Shown: positions 32,514 through 43,770, counted from the first letter of the stretch. The stretch is DNA of 64,000 bases from Pelovirga terrestris (GCF_014773365.1 NZ_JACWUN010000003.1:1-64000), one strand, 5' to 3'. The notes: generated from the letters alone by a model not told the origin. Made by a program: numbers and translations.

Positions 32514-33320
32514 TACTGAGTCTGTGTTGTACTTGTGTCTGCGCCAGGCGAAAGGCAAGTCGATAATGGTGCCCGGAGTTTCAATCTCGTAGAGCAGGCG
32601 CAGGCTCTCGGTGACAACAGTGCGTTGCTGAGCCTTGTTATGCGGTTCACCAACGGGATGGCCGAAGGGCCATTTCAGAAACACCGTGCGAGGAGGTCTG
32701 ACCTGCTCGGCGTATTCCCGTACGATGGAAATACCGATGGTGGCGATCCCGACTTCTTCAATGACCCGCTGAATCAGTCCCACGGACTGATTGCAGATCC
32801 CTCAGCCAGGAGTTAGCAGGACAACATCGACCTTGTCTTCGAGCAGTTTTCGGGCAACCTCCACAGCGGTTTGATGGATCAGGGTATCAATGTGCGGCCC
32901 GTCGATATGTCCCATAAAAGAATAGTGGATAGTGGCCAGGCTGCCGAGTTTCTTTTCCTCAACCATTTCCCGCATACGATCCAGCGGCAGGATGATGTTG
33001 GGATCCTTATCGGCATCGCTGTGGTCGTAATAGTCATGGGTAATGGTAAAATCGGCGAATAACCGGTTGCCATCAACCGCCCGGTAACTCGGGTCACCAT
33101 TGGGGTCGTTCATGTCAAAGGGTTGCTGCTCCGGGTGATGAATGCCTGCCGTCGTTACCAACGCCAGCTTAGCCTGGTGCAAGGGAACCTCGGGGCGAAC
33201 CCAGGGGATATCCCCTGAGTTCGCGCGCGGAATGTAGCTGTCCGTAAATTTTTTTGCCAGGGCCGGAAAGCGGGTTGCCAAACGGGCCAGCAGCTGATTT
33301 TTTTGACGGGAAAATAGCAT
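32502..33320 (-). CDS. Selenoprotein of the glycine/sarcosine/betaine/D-proline reductase B family (in-frame UGA)
   Basis: A 272-residue protein in which codon 173 is TGA (32802-32804), read as selenocysteine. The upstream part (LALVTTAGIHHPEQQPFDM, DFTITHDYYDHSDADKDPN, IHYSFMGHIDG) and the downstream part (GICNQSVGLIQRVIEEVGI, YAEQVRPPRTVFLKWPFGHP) are both typical of the GrdB/PrdB-like family. The UGA falls exactly at the active-site U-x-x-C (UGIC). A 9-bp SECIS-type hairpin starts 9 nt after the UGA. Conventional gene finders would split it in two. It is 6 nt downstream of a rhodanese gene. Reductase subunits of the Grd/Prd complexes are absent nearby, so its substrate and electron donor are unknown. 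Confidence 0.88.
32772..32804 (-). promoter_or_regulatory. UGA plus bacterial SECIS hairpin
   Basis: Read on the minus strand: TGA (32804-32802), nine nt, then AATCAGTCC, loop GTG, GGACTGATT (32792-32772), a perfect 9-bp stem with a G in the apical loop at the distance expected for SelB recruitment. Confidence 0.85.
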
Positions 33321-33326
33321 TTATGC

Positions 33327-34274
33327 TTACCTGTTCCAAAGGCCGGTAGCGGCCGGACTGCGATGTTGAAGGTCCCCATCAAGCGTGCCATCTGCGCTGA
33401 TGATGGGCAGTGTTGGATTGTTTGCCCATTCAATCCAGGAACCATCATAGTTCTTTATCCGCTCATAGCCAAGGCCCATTAGTACCAGCGTTGCATAAGC
33501 AGAGCGGATACCGGTCTGGCAATGGGCGACGATCTCCCGGTCGGGGGTCAGGCCACGTTCATTGAGTAGAGTGATGATCTCGTCGCGACTTTTTAGAACG
33601 CTTACCCCATCAACATTCTGCTGTAATTCCGTCCAATCCAGATGAATAGCACCTGGGATATGTCCACCCCGGTTCGCCCTTACCTCAGAGCCCAGAAATT
33701 CAGCTGTTCTGCGGGTATCCCAGATAACCGTATAGGGGTGATCTATACGGGTTCTGATGTAGTCCGCTTCTGCCCGCACATCGGGATAGCTTGGCAGTTC
33801 AACCACTCTGTACTCCACTGGTTCAGGCTTTGTGCTGGATAAAAGACTGGTCGGATGTCCTTCTTTAGACCATTTCTGATAACCGCCATCCAGAACGTAG
33901 GCATTGCGATGACCGTGGTAATGCAGGGTCCAGACCAACCGTGCCGCATAGGGGTTGTTGTCCTCAGCATAAACGATAACCGGAGTGTCCTGAGTGGCCC
34001 CCAGACTGCCAAGCAGGATAGCGATGTCGGCAAAGTCCGGCACCAGACTTTTAACCTCATTGCGGGTCGAGAGGAACTGGTCTCGGCTGACATGCTGTGC
34101 TCCATCAATATGGCCAAGCCAGTAGAGGGGCGCATGGCGCACATCCAGAACAAGAGCCTGCTCGCGGTTGTCAACCAACCATTCGGTACTGACAAAGTAA
34201 CGGTCGAGGGAAGCGTGACTGGTGCCGACACTGATGGCCAGTAGTGCAATTACAACAGTAAAAAACCTTTTCAT
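33327..34274 (-). CDS. Exported two-domain rhodanese-type sulfurtransferase
   Basis: A 315-residue protein with a signal peptide (about 1-22: FFTVVIALLAISVGTSHA) and two rhodanese modules. The first (about 28-150: LVLDVRH, GHIDGAQHV) has no Cys in its active loop (VYAEDNN). The second (about 180-290) has the catalytic loop HCQTGIRS. This thiosulfate/mercaptopyruvate sulfurtransferase layout predicts persulfide transfer in the periplasm. ATG 34274 with AAGGAG upstream is chosen over the longer frame. It heads a two-gene operon with the selenoprotein, but note the different compartments. Confidence 0.88.
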   Translation of the reverse strand: MKRFFTVVIALLAISVGTSHASLDRYFVSTEWLVDNREQALVLDVRHAPLYWLGHIDGAQHVSRDQFLSTRNEVKSLVPDFADIAILLGSLGATQDTPVIVYAEDNNPYAARLVWTLHYHGHRNAYVLDGGYQKWSKEGHPTSLLSSTKPEPVEYRVVELPSYPDVRAEADYIRTRIDHPYTVIWDTRRTAEFLGSEVRANRGGHIPGAIHLDWTELQQNVDGVSVLKSRDEIITLLNERGLTPDREIVAHCQTGIRSAYATLVLMGLGYERIKNYDGSWIEWANNPTLPIISADGTLDGDLQHRSPAATGLWNR

Positions 34275-34985
34275 GGGATTGCTCCTTGTTGAGTGTGTAT
34301 ATGGGGTTATACTTTCAGCAAAGTACTGTGTCAACATAAATAATAAAATAATGTTAAACACACCTATCATTGCGGTTAATCTTCAAGCGCGGGGATATTG
34401 AACGGAGGGGAAAGGTTGAAGGCAGGCTACTCATATCATCAGACATTCTCAGCCAGTTGAGCCAACATGCATGATTGACGCTGCAAGCGCAGCAAAACCA
34501 CCTGAATGAACAAGTTGCATCGGCAAACTTTGAGAACAGCCGCTGTGATGTGGTAGCTTTTTTACATATTGGTATTGCTAGAAGGGAGGTGTTTCTATGG
34601 CTGAAATTATTCATACATCACAAATCACGAGTACCAGAGACCGAGGGCCACGCTCATTTACATTGAACAGTGCCCAGCAGCCATGAGTGTTACTGGCTGC
34701 ATCCGGATTGAACATTCCCTTGAACTTGATTTGGAGCAACGAGACAGTGGTGATTGCTTGCGTCAGAAGCTTTTTTAAACTGCCGATGTTCAGGTTTGTG
34801 ATAGGTGACGTACAGGTCAAATCCAAGTTGCTAAATCAGAAAAAGTGAAAGCCAGTTGCGGGGATTTCTGACAATACCGAAACCTGGCATCGCTCCCTGG
34901 ATGCTTCTCTTTATTCAAGGACTGATGTTAAAGTCTAATAACTATGGTTTGATGCGAGCCTACAAGCCTAAAAACGGAGCCATCC
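34275..34985. other. Long intergenic region with one small, unassigned ORF
   Basis: About 710 nt. A 29-codon frame at 34597-34686 (start MAEIIHTSQITSTRDRG) has a fine GGGAGG site but no recognised family and may be a truncated gene start. The following bases encode no continuing frame. The rhodanese promoter must lie in 34275-34400 (AT-rich). Nothing else identified. Confidence 0.4.
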
Positions 34986-35828
34986 ATGTGCCAATTGCTT
35001 GGTATGAACTGTAATGTCCCCACCGATATCTGTTTCTCTTTCAGCGGCTTTCGCAAAAGGGGCGGAGAAACGGATGTCCATCGTGACGGCTGGGGAATTG
35101 GATTTTTTGAAGGCAAGGGATCACGGGTTTTCCTTGATCCGGAGCCTTCAGCGCATTCCGTTTTGGCTGAACTGGTACGCAGCTATCCGATTCGATCACT
35201 GAACGTGATTGCTCATATCCGCAAAGCAACAGAAGGGGACGTAAGGTTGGAGAACACCCACCCTTTTCTCCGAGAATTGTGGGGGCGTCACTGGCTGTTC
35301 GCTCACAACGGTCATCTGCCCGATTTCAGGCCTCCACTAAAAGGGATCATGACTCCGGTGGGAAACACCGACAGCGAGTGGCTGTTCTGCTGGATATTGG
35401 AAAAGCTTCGGTGTCAATTCGGCACCAGGACTCCCTCCCGTAATGACCTTTTTTCCGCTCTGCGTAAACTAACTCTCACCTTTGCTGAACACGGCATCAG
35501 CAATTTTTTATTATCCAACGGTGACGTCCTGGTTGCCCACTGTTCGACCCATCTCAGCTATATCGTCCGACAGGCGCCGTTTGGGGAAGCACACTTGGCT
35601 GATGAAGATATGTCAGTCGATTTTCGCGAACTGACTAAGCCTGCAGATCGTGTTGCAGTCATTACCTCGCTGCCACTGACCGACAACGAAGCCTGGGTTG
35701 ATATGCGGCCCGGAAGTCTGTGGATGTTCTGCGATGGAAACATCTATGACCAATGCGACACCATTCCCAGCCCGTACAAAACAATGGCGGACCTGGCGAC
35801 GGCAACAGCAGAGGGTTCCCGATTTTGA
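34986..35828 (+). CDS. Class-II glutamine amidotransferase (YafJ/EgtC-like)
   Basis: A 280-residue Ntn-hydrolase. The nucleophile is Cys2 after Met removal (MCQLLGMN). Other conserved parts: HRDGWGIGFFEG, VIAHIRKAT, HPFLRELWG, FAHNGHLPDF and GNTDSEWLFCWILE. The fold releases ammonia from glutamine or hydrolyses related gamma-glutamyl bonds; the physiological partner of YafJ-type proteins is not known. No partner synthetase is adjacent. Intact. Confidence 0.88.
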   Translation: MCQLLGMNCNVPTDICFSFSGFRKRGGETDVHRDGWGIGFFEGKGSRVFLDPEPSAHSVLAELVRSYPIRSLNVIAHIRKATEGDVRLENTHPFLRELWGRHWLFAHNGHLPDFRPPLKGIMTPVGNTDSEWLFCWILEKLRCQFGTRTPSRNDLFSALRKLTLTFAEHGISNFLLSNGDVLVAHCSTHLSYIVRQAPFGEAHLADEDMSVDFRELTKPADRVAVITSLPLTDNEAWVDMRPGSLWMFCDGNIYDQCDTIPSPYKTMADLATATAEGSRF

Positions 35829-35856
35829 ATTTGTTAAGTGGCTTGATGCAGATCTG

Positions 35857-35943
35857 ATTTTTGGTGAGCTGTTCAGGAACCCCTGTGAGGTACCAGTAGG
35901 TATCACTTATTTTGGCATGTCCAACATAGATCGATAGCGCCAA
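35857..35943 (-). pseudogene. Tyrosine recombinase C-terminal remnant
   Basis: The minus strand reads ALSIYVGHAKISDTYWYLTG followed by VPEQL, the catalytic end of phage/transposon-type integrases with the last His and the nucleophilic Tyr (DTYWYL). Upstream parts are missing. A decayed integrase, likely tied to past insertion at this site. Confidence 0.7.
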
Positions 35944-36038
35944 AATCGCCTGATTATCGGCTATACCCTGCTCGCAAAAGCGCCGTAAGAAGCAAAAAAA
36001 GCAGAGAAGGCTGTTTTTTGCGATTTTTCTGCTAGCAT

Positions 36039-36052
36039 TTGATCTGGGTCAA
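36039..36052 (+). promoter_or_regulatory. FNR/HcpR-like box upstream of hcp
   Basis: TTGATCTGGGTCAA: two five-base arms TTGAT/GTCAA spaced by 4, one base off the FNR/DNR consensus palindrome. It lies 104 nt before the hcp start. CRP/FNR-family NO sensors (HcpR, DNR) control hcp in many bacteria. Confidence 0.6.
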
Positions 36053-36156
36053 TTTTTTATAGCAGGTTTTGCGGCAGTGTTACTCGCAAGCACTATGAAT
36101 CATCTAGAGCAACTAAGCGCAACAACCTATAACCCGAAAAAAAAGGAGTCCGTCTT

Positions 36157-37785
36157 ATGAGTATGTTCTGTTATCAGTGTCAGGAGACAGCCAAAGGAAG
36201 CGGTTGCACCATCGCCGGCGTTTGCGGCAAAAAAGAGGATACCGCCGGTCTGCAGGATCTGCTGGTCTTTACCCTTAAGGGACTGGCGGTTGTCGCCGAG
36301 GAAGCCAAAAAGCAGAACAAGCTTGATCCGGCCATCGGACTGTTCATCTGCCAGAGCTTTTTTGCCACTATAACAAATGCCAACTTTGATAATGCCCGCT
36401 TCGTTGCCCTGATTAAGGCATCGATCTCCAAGCGCGATGCGTTGAAACTGGCCATCGGCTACAGCAGTGACCTTGATGCGGTCAACTGGAACGGTCCTGA
36501 GGGCGATTATGCCGCTAAAGCGGCCGAGGTCAGCGTCTTGTCACAGCCCAACGAAGATGTCCGCTCCCTGCGTGAGCTGCTGATCTATGGCCTCAAAGGG
36601 ATGGCGGCTTATGCCGATCACGCTGCCGTACTCGGTTTTGAGAAGCCGGAAATCTACGACTTCATGATTTCCGCCCTGGCTACCACCACCCGCGACTTGA
36701 GCGTTGACGAGATGGTCGCTCAAGTCCTCAAATGTGGTGAGGTCGCAGTCACCACTATGGCCCTGCTGGATGAGGCCAATACCACCACCTACGGCAATCC
36801 GGAAATCACCACGGTGAATCTGGGCGTGCGCAACAACCCCGGTATTCTGATCTCTGGTCATGACCTCAAGGACATGGAAGAGCTGCTCAAGCAGACCGAA
36901 GGCAGCGGCGTCGATGTCTACACCCACAGCGAAATGCTGCCGGCCAACTATTATCCCGCCTTCAAGAAATATGATCATTTCGTCGGCAACTACGGTAATG
37001 CCTGGTGGTTGCAGGACAAGGAATTCACCTCCTTTAACGGTCCGATCCTGATGACCACCAACTGTATCACCCCGGTCAAAGAGGCCTACAAGGATCGCAT
37101 CTACACCACCGGTATGGCCGGCTGGCCGGGCGCAACCCATATTGCTGATCGCCCCGAAGGTGGCGTCAAGGATTTTTCGGAGATCATCGCCAAGGCCAAA
37201 ACCTGTGCCGCTCCGACCGAGATCGAGACCGGCACCATCGTTGGTGGCTTTGCCCATGCCCAGGTCATGGCCCTGGCTGACAAGGTGGTTGACGCCGTCA
37301 AGTCCGGCGCCCTCAAACGTTTTGTCGTCATGGCCGGTTGTGACGGTCGTCAGCCTGGTCGTAATTACTTCACGGAAGTCGCAGAAGCGTTGCCGAATGA
37401 TACCGTCATATTGACCGCCGGTTGTGCCAAGTACCGTTACAACAAGCTCAACCTGGGTGACATCGGTGGCATCCCACGGGTTCTGGATGCCGGTCAGTGC
37501 AATGATTCTTACTCCCTGGCTTATATCGCACTGCAACTCAAGGAAGTGTTCGGACTTGAGGATATCAACGATCTGCCAATCTCTTACGATATCGCCTGGT
37601 ACGAGCAGAAAGCCGTCGTTGTGCTTCTCGCATTGCTCGCGTTGGGAGTAAAGCACATCCGCCTGGGACCGACATTGCCGGCTTTCCTGTCGCCGAACGT
37701 CGCCAAGGTGCTGGTGGAAAATTTCGATATCAAACCGACAGGTGATGTCGCCGGCGATGTCGCTGCGATTATGGCCGGCAACTGA
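36157..37785 (+). CDS. hcp: Hybrid cluster protein (hydroxylamine reductase / NO reductase)
   Basis: A 542-residue cytoplasmic protein with an N-terminal 4Fe cluster motif (C-x2-C-x8-C-x5-C in [15 protein letters not shown]...GVC) and the Fe-S-O hybrid cluster ligands further on ([37 protein letters not shown], and Glu/His residues). Hcp reduces NO and hydroxylamine and protects against nitrosative stress. It is preceded by an FNR-like box and followed by a strong terminator. Its structural relative CooS sits 18 kb away in this window. Confidence 0.96.
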   Translation: MSMFCYQCQETAKGSGCTIAGVCGKKEDTAGLQDLLVFTLKGLAVVAEEAKKQNKLDPAIGLFICQSFFATITNANFDNARFVALIKASISKRDALKLAIGYSSDLDAVNWNGPEGDYAAKAAEVSVLSQPNEDVRSLRELLIYGLKGMAAYADHAAVLGFEKPEIYDFMISALATTTRDLSVDEMVAQVLKCGEVAVTTMALLDEANTTTYGNPEITTVNLGVRNNPGILISGHDLKDMEELLKQTEGSGVDVYTHSEMLPANYYPAFKKYDHFVGNYGNAWWLQDKEFTSFNGPILMTTNCITPVKEAYKDRIYTTGMAGWPGATHIADRPEGGVKDFSEIIAKAKTCAAPTEIETGTIVGGFAHAQVMALADKVVDAVKSGALKRFVVMAGCDGRQPGRNYFTEVAEALPNDTVILTAGCAKYRYNKLNLGDIGGIPRVLDAGQCNDSYSLAYIALQLKEVFGLEDINDLPISYDIAWYEQKAVVVLLALLALGVKHIRLGPTLPAFLSPNVAKVLVENFDIKPTGDVAGDVAAIMAGN

Positions 37786-37850
37786 TCGATACAAAAGCAA
37801 GGCTATGCTGGATCCTGAGCTAAGTGCCGGGGCTGACCAGCAGTCAGCAA

Positions 37851-37893
37851 AAAAAAGGGGGGGGCCGGTGTGTTATACCGGCCCCCCTTTTTT
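37851..37893 (+). terminator. Intrinsic terminator after hcp
   Basis: A5-6 G-rich arm (37851-37868) pairs with CCGGCCCCCCTTTTTT (37878-37893) around TGTGTTATA. Confidence 0.9.
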
Positions 37894-38031
37894 AATAATA
37901 ACAACCGGGATACGGCGGTCGCTCTGGTTTTTCGGCTCCCTTAAGGGATTGGTGCTGCTCGCTACAGATCGATAATCCTGATCAGATGCGGACTGACCAC
38001 TGCTCAGCTTCACCAGCCGGAGAAAAACCAG

Positions 38032-38527
38032 TGGGTCGTAACAACAAGAAACATCTCAGCGGCAAACAATGGATAGTCATCTTGCTTGCCATGACCTTAC
38101 TGTTGGTGTGGGTCGGTCACCATGTCAGCGATTATTCTGGCCATCGGCCTGCTGGTCGATGACAGCATTGTGGTCCTGGAAAATATCCACCGTTACCTGG
38201 AGCAGGGGTTATGTGCAAAGACGGCGGCGATCAAGGGAACCGCAGAGATTCTGGTCCCAAGCAGCGGCGGGACGATCACCACCCTGGCGGTACGGGTCCC
38301 GCTGACGCTGTTGGGAGGATTCATCGGCGCCCTGTTCCGCCCCCTGGCCCTGACCCTGATCTTTGCTCTTTCTGCTTCGCTGATTATTTCCCTGACCCTG
38401 GTTCCTCCGATTGCCGCCGCCTGGTTACGACCTGACACCGGGCAATCCTGCTATTACTGGTCGCCGCCATTTTCCTGTTGTGGATGGGCGGTAGTGAAAT
38501 GATGCCCCGTTTTGACTCCGGCAGCTT
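38032..38527 (+). pseudogene. RND efflux pump remnant, front piece
   Basis: The first frame (from GTG 38032) gives a short basic start plus one membrane helix, resembling the start of an efflux adaptor or pump gene. From 38122 another frame gives AIILAIGLLVDDSIVVLENIH (read in parts), TAEILVPSSGGTITTLAVRVPL and FRPLALTLIFALSASLIIS, the membrane segments 4-6 region of RND pumps. After a frameshift near 38450 comes FLLWMGGSEMMPRFDSGS. It then breaks at AGCTT (38523-38527). The continuation of the same protein lies inverted at 40500-40084. Confidence 0.82.
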
Positions 38528-38631
38528 AACCGGCAGGTTGAAGTTGGTAAGGGCCCCCTCCTGCCGGGCCCCATCTTGAAAATATCCCGTCCGGCAGTCC
38601 AGATCAAAAAAAACAACAAAAAATGTCATAA

Positions 38632-38645
38632 TTGATCCCGGTCAT
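38632..38645 (+). promoter_or_regulatory. FNR/HcpR-like box upstream of the DUF1858-hemerythrin operon
   Basis: TTGATCCCGGTCAT resembles the hcp box (TTGATCTGGGTCAA) in both arms and spacer; it lies 57 nt ahead of the first start codon. Suggests co-regulation with hcp. Confidence 0.5.
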
Positions 38646-38701
38646 GTTTTTGAGCGGTTTTTTCCCTTAGTCTGGCCTCAACAAACAATAAGGAGGTCAG
38701 C

Positions 38702-38917
38702 ATGAAGTTGCATCAGGATATTGGGAATCAGGCGATTCAGGACGTCTTAACAGTCCATCCGCAGATTGGCACTATTCTCGAAAAGTTCGATATCGGTTGT
38801 GTCACCTGTCGTGTCGGCATCTGCCTGCTCAAGGATGTCGTGACGATTCACGCCCTTGGTGAAGAGGTTGAAGCACAAATCGAACAGGAAATTAATGATT
38901 ACCTAACACCGGCATAA
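38702..38917 (+). CDS. DUF1858 / hybrid-cluster-protein-associated redox disulfide protein
   Basis: A 71-residue protein with CVTCRVGIC (about residues 33-41), the cysteine signature of the small domain that co-occurs with Hcp (DUF1858-like). The N-terminus (IQDVLTVHPQIGTILEKFDIGC) matches the family. Likely a redox or Fe-S partner in nitrosative stress defence. AAGGAGG precedes ATG 38702. First gene of a three-gene unit. Confidence 0.88.
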   Translation: MKLHQDIGNQAIQDVLTVHPQIGTILEKFDIGCVTCRVGICLLKDVVTIHALGEEVEAQIEQEINDYLTPA

Positions 38918-38947
38918 AAACCCACTTTAAACATCAGGAGAAAAATC

Positions 38948-39403
38948 ATGAAAAATCTTGCATGCGGTTGTCCCGGCAGCCAGGTACGCAGCGTTGAAAA
39001 AGCCAGTTCGGCCAATCAGAATAGCGGACGGATCGAGACAGAACTGCGCCAGTGGCCGACCCAGTTACATCTGGTGCCGCCCCATGCCCCCTGGTTGCAG
39101 GGCGCTCATCTGCTCATCGCTGCTGATTGTACTCCCTTTGCCTACGCGGAATTCCACCGTGATTTCATCAAGGGGCGGGTACTGGTCAATGCCTGTCCCA
39201 AGCTGGATGACACCAGCAACTATGTGAACAAACTGACGGAGATCCTGCAGCAGAACGATATCAAGTCAGTGACCGTTACCATCATGGAGGTTCCCTGCTG
39301 TCGCGGTATGGCAATCATGGCGGAACAGGCAGTCAAGGCATCGGGCAAGGATATCCCCCTGGAAATTGCCATTATCGGCGTTGCCGGAGAAAGGGTAGCA
39401 TAA
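38948..39403 (+). CDS. Cys-rich Fe-S-type protein of the Hcp accessory set
   Basis: A 151-residue protein. Cys residues occur in ACGCPGS (start), AADCTPFAY, VNACPKLDD and EVPCCRG. Proteins with HLVPPHAPWLQGAHLLIAADC and NACPKLDDTSNY are known as a domain fused to or beside ferredoxins in anaerobes; I infer a Fe-S or redox role, but the chemistry is unknown. It overlaps the hemerythrin gene by 1 nt (TAATG). AGGAG precedes ATG 38948. Confidence 0.75.
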   Translation: MKNLACGCPGSQVRSVEKASSANQNSGRIETELRQWPTQLHLVPPHAPWLQGAHLLIAADCTPFAYAEFHRDFIKGRVLVNACPKLDDTSNYVNKLTEILQQNDIKSVTVTIMEVPCCRGMAIMAEQAVKASGKDIPLEIAIIGVAGERVA

Positions 39404-39957
39404 TGAGAACGGACATTACCCAAGTGATGGTTAAAGAGCATCAACTGATTCTGCGGATGATTGCACTACTGGAAAAAAACGTCGCGCTGATGGAGCAAGG
39501 ACGTTTTCGCAACTGGCAGTTTTTCCTCGATGCGGTCGATTTTATCCGTAACTACGCCGACCGTTTTCATCACGCCAAAGAGGAAGATGTGCTGTTTGTC
39601 GCGTTGATCAATAATGGTATGCCGGAAAAACAGTCACCGATTGAGGCCATGCATATTGAGCACGACCAAGGGCGCGCCTTTGTCCGTAACATGGCTGATG
39701 CGGCGGAAAAAGCTCTGGCCGGTGAAGCCGGGCAGATAGGAATCATCGCCGAAAATGCTAACGGTTATATTGACCTGCTGCGCGAACATATCGACAAGGA
39801 GGACACCGTCCTCTACCCGTTAGCAGAGCGGATTCTGCCGGATGATGTACGGGCACAGATGGTTGACGCGTATCACCGGGCGGAGGAGCAGACGCTGGGA
39901 CTAGAGGAAAAATATCAGCGTCTGTTGGCGGAGTATGAGCGTCAGGCGGCTGCTTAG
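39403..39957 (+). CDS. Hemerythrin-domain protein
   Basis: A 184-residue four-helix protein with the non-haem diiron ligands: His in KEHQLI, His-x3-Glu in HHAKEED, His in MHIEHDQG and His-x3-Asp in REHIDKED. Such proteins bind O2 or NO and in Hcp contexts likely deliver or scavenge NO or protect Fe-S clusters. It ends the accessory operon. Intact. Confidence 0.92.
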   Translation: MRTDITQVMVKEHQLILRMIALLEKNVALMEQGRFRNWQFFLDAVDFIRNYADRFHHAKEEDVLFVALINNGMPEKQSPIEAMHIEHDQGRAFVRNMADAAEKALAGEAGQIGIIAENANGYIDLLREHIDKEDTVLYPLAERILPDDVRAQMVDAYHRAEEQTLGLEEKYQRLLAEYERQAAA

Positions 39958-40083
39958 CTTTAGAGAAAAATATCCGACTTTTCCTGGGGCGCAACCATTT
40001 GACGCTATTGCACTATCGAAGAGGATCTCTCAACAGCTTGGTTTATTGAGCTTTTAAGTCGGAATATTCAAGACATAATAATG

Positions 40084-40509
40084 CTACCGGCCGGTTGTTT
40101 TTATCGGCAGAGCTTTGAGTAACACCGGAATAATCACCAGGGTCAGCAGGGTCGAGGCGAGGATGCCGCCGATAATCACCGTGGCAATGGGGGAAAAACG
40201 TTCAGAGCCCACGGCCAATTCAAGGGCTAATGGCAGCATGCCGGCCACGGTAGACAGGGCAGTCATCATGACGGGTCGGAAGCGGGTCGCCACCGCATTC
40301 AGGTCAACGCTGATTTCGGCCTGATGGGTGTCCATGGCACCACGGCCGCCGAGATAGCGTGCCCCTTGTTCGTAACCAATGCGGGTGCTGATATTGGTGA
40401 CGGCCTCTTCGCGTAACAGGGCCTGTTCGATGTCGGCGATGATCGTCTGGGTCTGATCCAGTCTGGTGCCGGGGATCACATCCACCAGTACGCGAAAGCT
40501 CAACACCAA
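40084..40509 (-). pseudogene. RND efflux pump remnant, rear piece (inverted)
   Basis: Minus-strand frame: SFRVLVDVIPGTRLDQTQ, IGYEQGARYLGGRGAM, then, after an apparent internal deletion at EISVDLN/AVATRFRP, the last membrane region (VMMTALSTVAGMLPLALEL, GGILASTLLTLVIIPVLL). Residues FRVLVDV continue exactly where the front piece at 38527 stops (FDSGS). The middle of the pump (several hundred residues) is missing. Nonfunctional. Confidence 0.82.
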
Positions 40510-40551
40510 CGTAAAGACCCAAAAGGGCCTGCGCCAACGGTAACGTCCAAG

Positions 40552-40995
40552 TTAGCTGCTATTTTTTTCTTTTTCCAACTCGGCAATGCGCTCCTTCAGG
40601 GCTTTTTCTCGCGTCCAGGCGTCGGTGACATCACGCATGATCGAAGCAACTCCGGTTGGCTTTCCGCTATCGTCCTTGAGCATGACAATGGAAAAAGCAC
40701 AGGACAGCTGATGCCCGTCTTTATGCAGGGCCGGCACCGCTAACAGTTTGGTTCCATAAGCACTGACGCCGGTTTTCATCACCTGATGATAGCCTTGCCA
40801 ATGCCGCACCCGCAGTTTTTCCGGAATGATCAGATCGAGAGACTGCCCCAACGCTTCGGCTTCACTGTAACCAAATACGAGCTCACAACCGCGGTTCCAG
40901 AGACGGATGATCCCCTCGTGGTCGGAAAACAGAATCGCGTCGGGTGCCTGTTCTATAATCTTGCGACAAAAGTCAGCAGAAAGTGTCTCTTTCAT
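40552..40995 (-). CDS. Single PAS-domain protein
   Basis: A 147-residue soluble protein that is essentially one PAS domain (IIEQAPDAILFSDHEGIIRLWN, FGYSEAEALGQSL, then a PAC-like MRDVTDAWTREKAL) with a C-terminal coiled coil (about 128-147). No output domain, so it may bind a partner kinase or cyclase. ATG 40995 is chosen because AGGATGAGAGG precedes it. Such H-W-Q-GYH PAS proteins may bind haem or flavin, but no ligand residues can be fixed by eye. Confidence 0.85.
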   Translation of the reverse strand: MKETLSADFCRKIIEQAPDAILFSDHEGIIRLWNRGCELVFGYSEAEALGQSLDLIIPEKLRVRHWQGYHQVMKTGVSAYGTKLLAVPALHKDGHQLSCAFSIVMLKDDSGKPTGVASIMRDVTDAWTREKALKERIAELEKEKNSS

Positions 40996-41268
40996 CCTCT
41001 CATCCTTTCTTATGGGTTTTTGATAGAAGCGTAACACGTCACAGCGCGGTTAAAACCACCATCCAGCAACAGGCAAATGACATTGAACCATACCAGGCGC
41101 ATTCCGGGGTGATGGCCTTGATCTGCTGGCCGCAAGATGAAGGTTCCATACACCGCGCCAGCCAAGGCCCAGCCGCTACCATGAGACCCTGATTCACTGC
41201 CACGGGGACGAAAAAGACGGATCCATCATCATCTGAAATGTGCAGGCAATTGTGGGGAGCAAGCATAA
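40996..41268. other. Intergenic, probable decayed membrane gene
   Basis: The minus strand contains a frame with hydrophobic pieces (GWALAGAVYGTFI, FNVICLLLDGG) that look protein-like but cannot be assigned; no start or ribosome site fits. Otherwise nothing recognised. Confidence 0.3.
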
Positions 41269-41336
41269 ACAAAGAGCGGGATCCTTGCTATCGGAAGCCC
41301 GCTCTGTTATTCACCCCTTCGCTTAACGAAGGGGTG
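41269..41336. terminator. Two tandem hairpins after katG
   Basis: AACAAAGAGCGGG/CCCGCTCTGTT (about 41269-41310) and the perfect CACCCCTTCG (41312-41321)/CGAAGGGGTG (41327-41336). The second directly follows the katG stop in the direction of transcription. Confidence 0.75.
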
Positions 41337-41339
41337 ATT

Positions 41340-43770
<2,431 letters not shown>

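Noticed and set aside
32502-32783. Separate small CDS downstream of a stop at 32802
   Set aside because: It is the continuation of the selenoprotein after UGA; the SECIS hairpin and homology on both sides show one gene.
34611-34826. Minus-strand ORF of 71 codons upstream of the amidotransferase
   Set aside because: No start signal, no recognisable motif, and part overlaps another small frame with a better ribosome site.
36541-37800. Long open frame (about 419 codons) on the minus strand across hcp
   Set aside because: It is fully antisense to a well-recognised hcp gene, has no ribosome binding site and no family resemblance; it arises from codon bias.
41039-41266. Cys-rich 75-residue ORF after katG on the minus strand
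   Set aside because: No ribosome binding site, lies behind the katG terminator, and a different frame in the same stretch looks more protein-like; probably a decayed gene.
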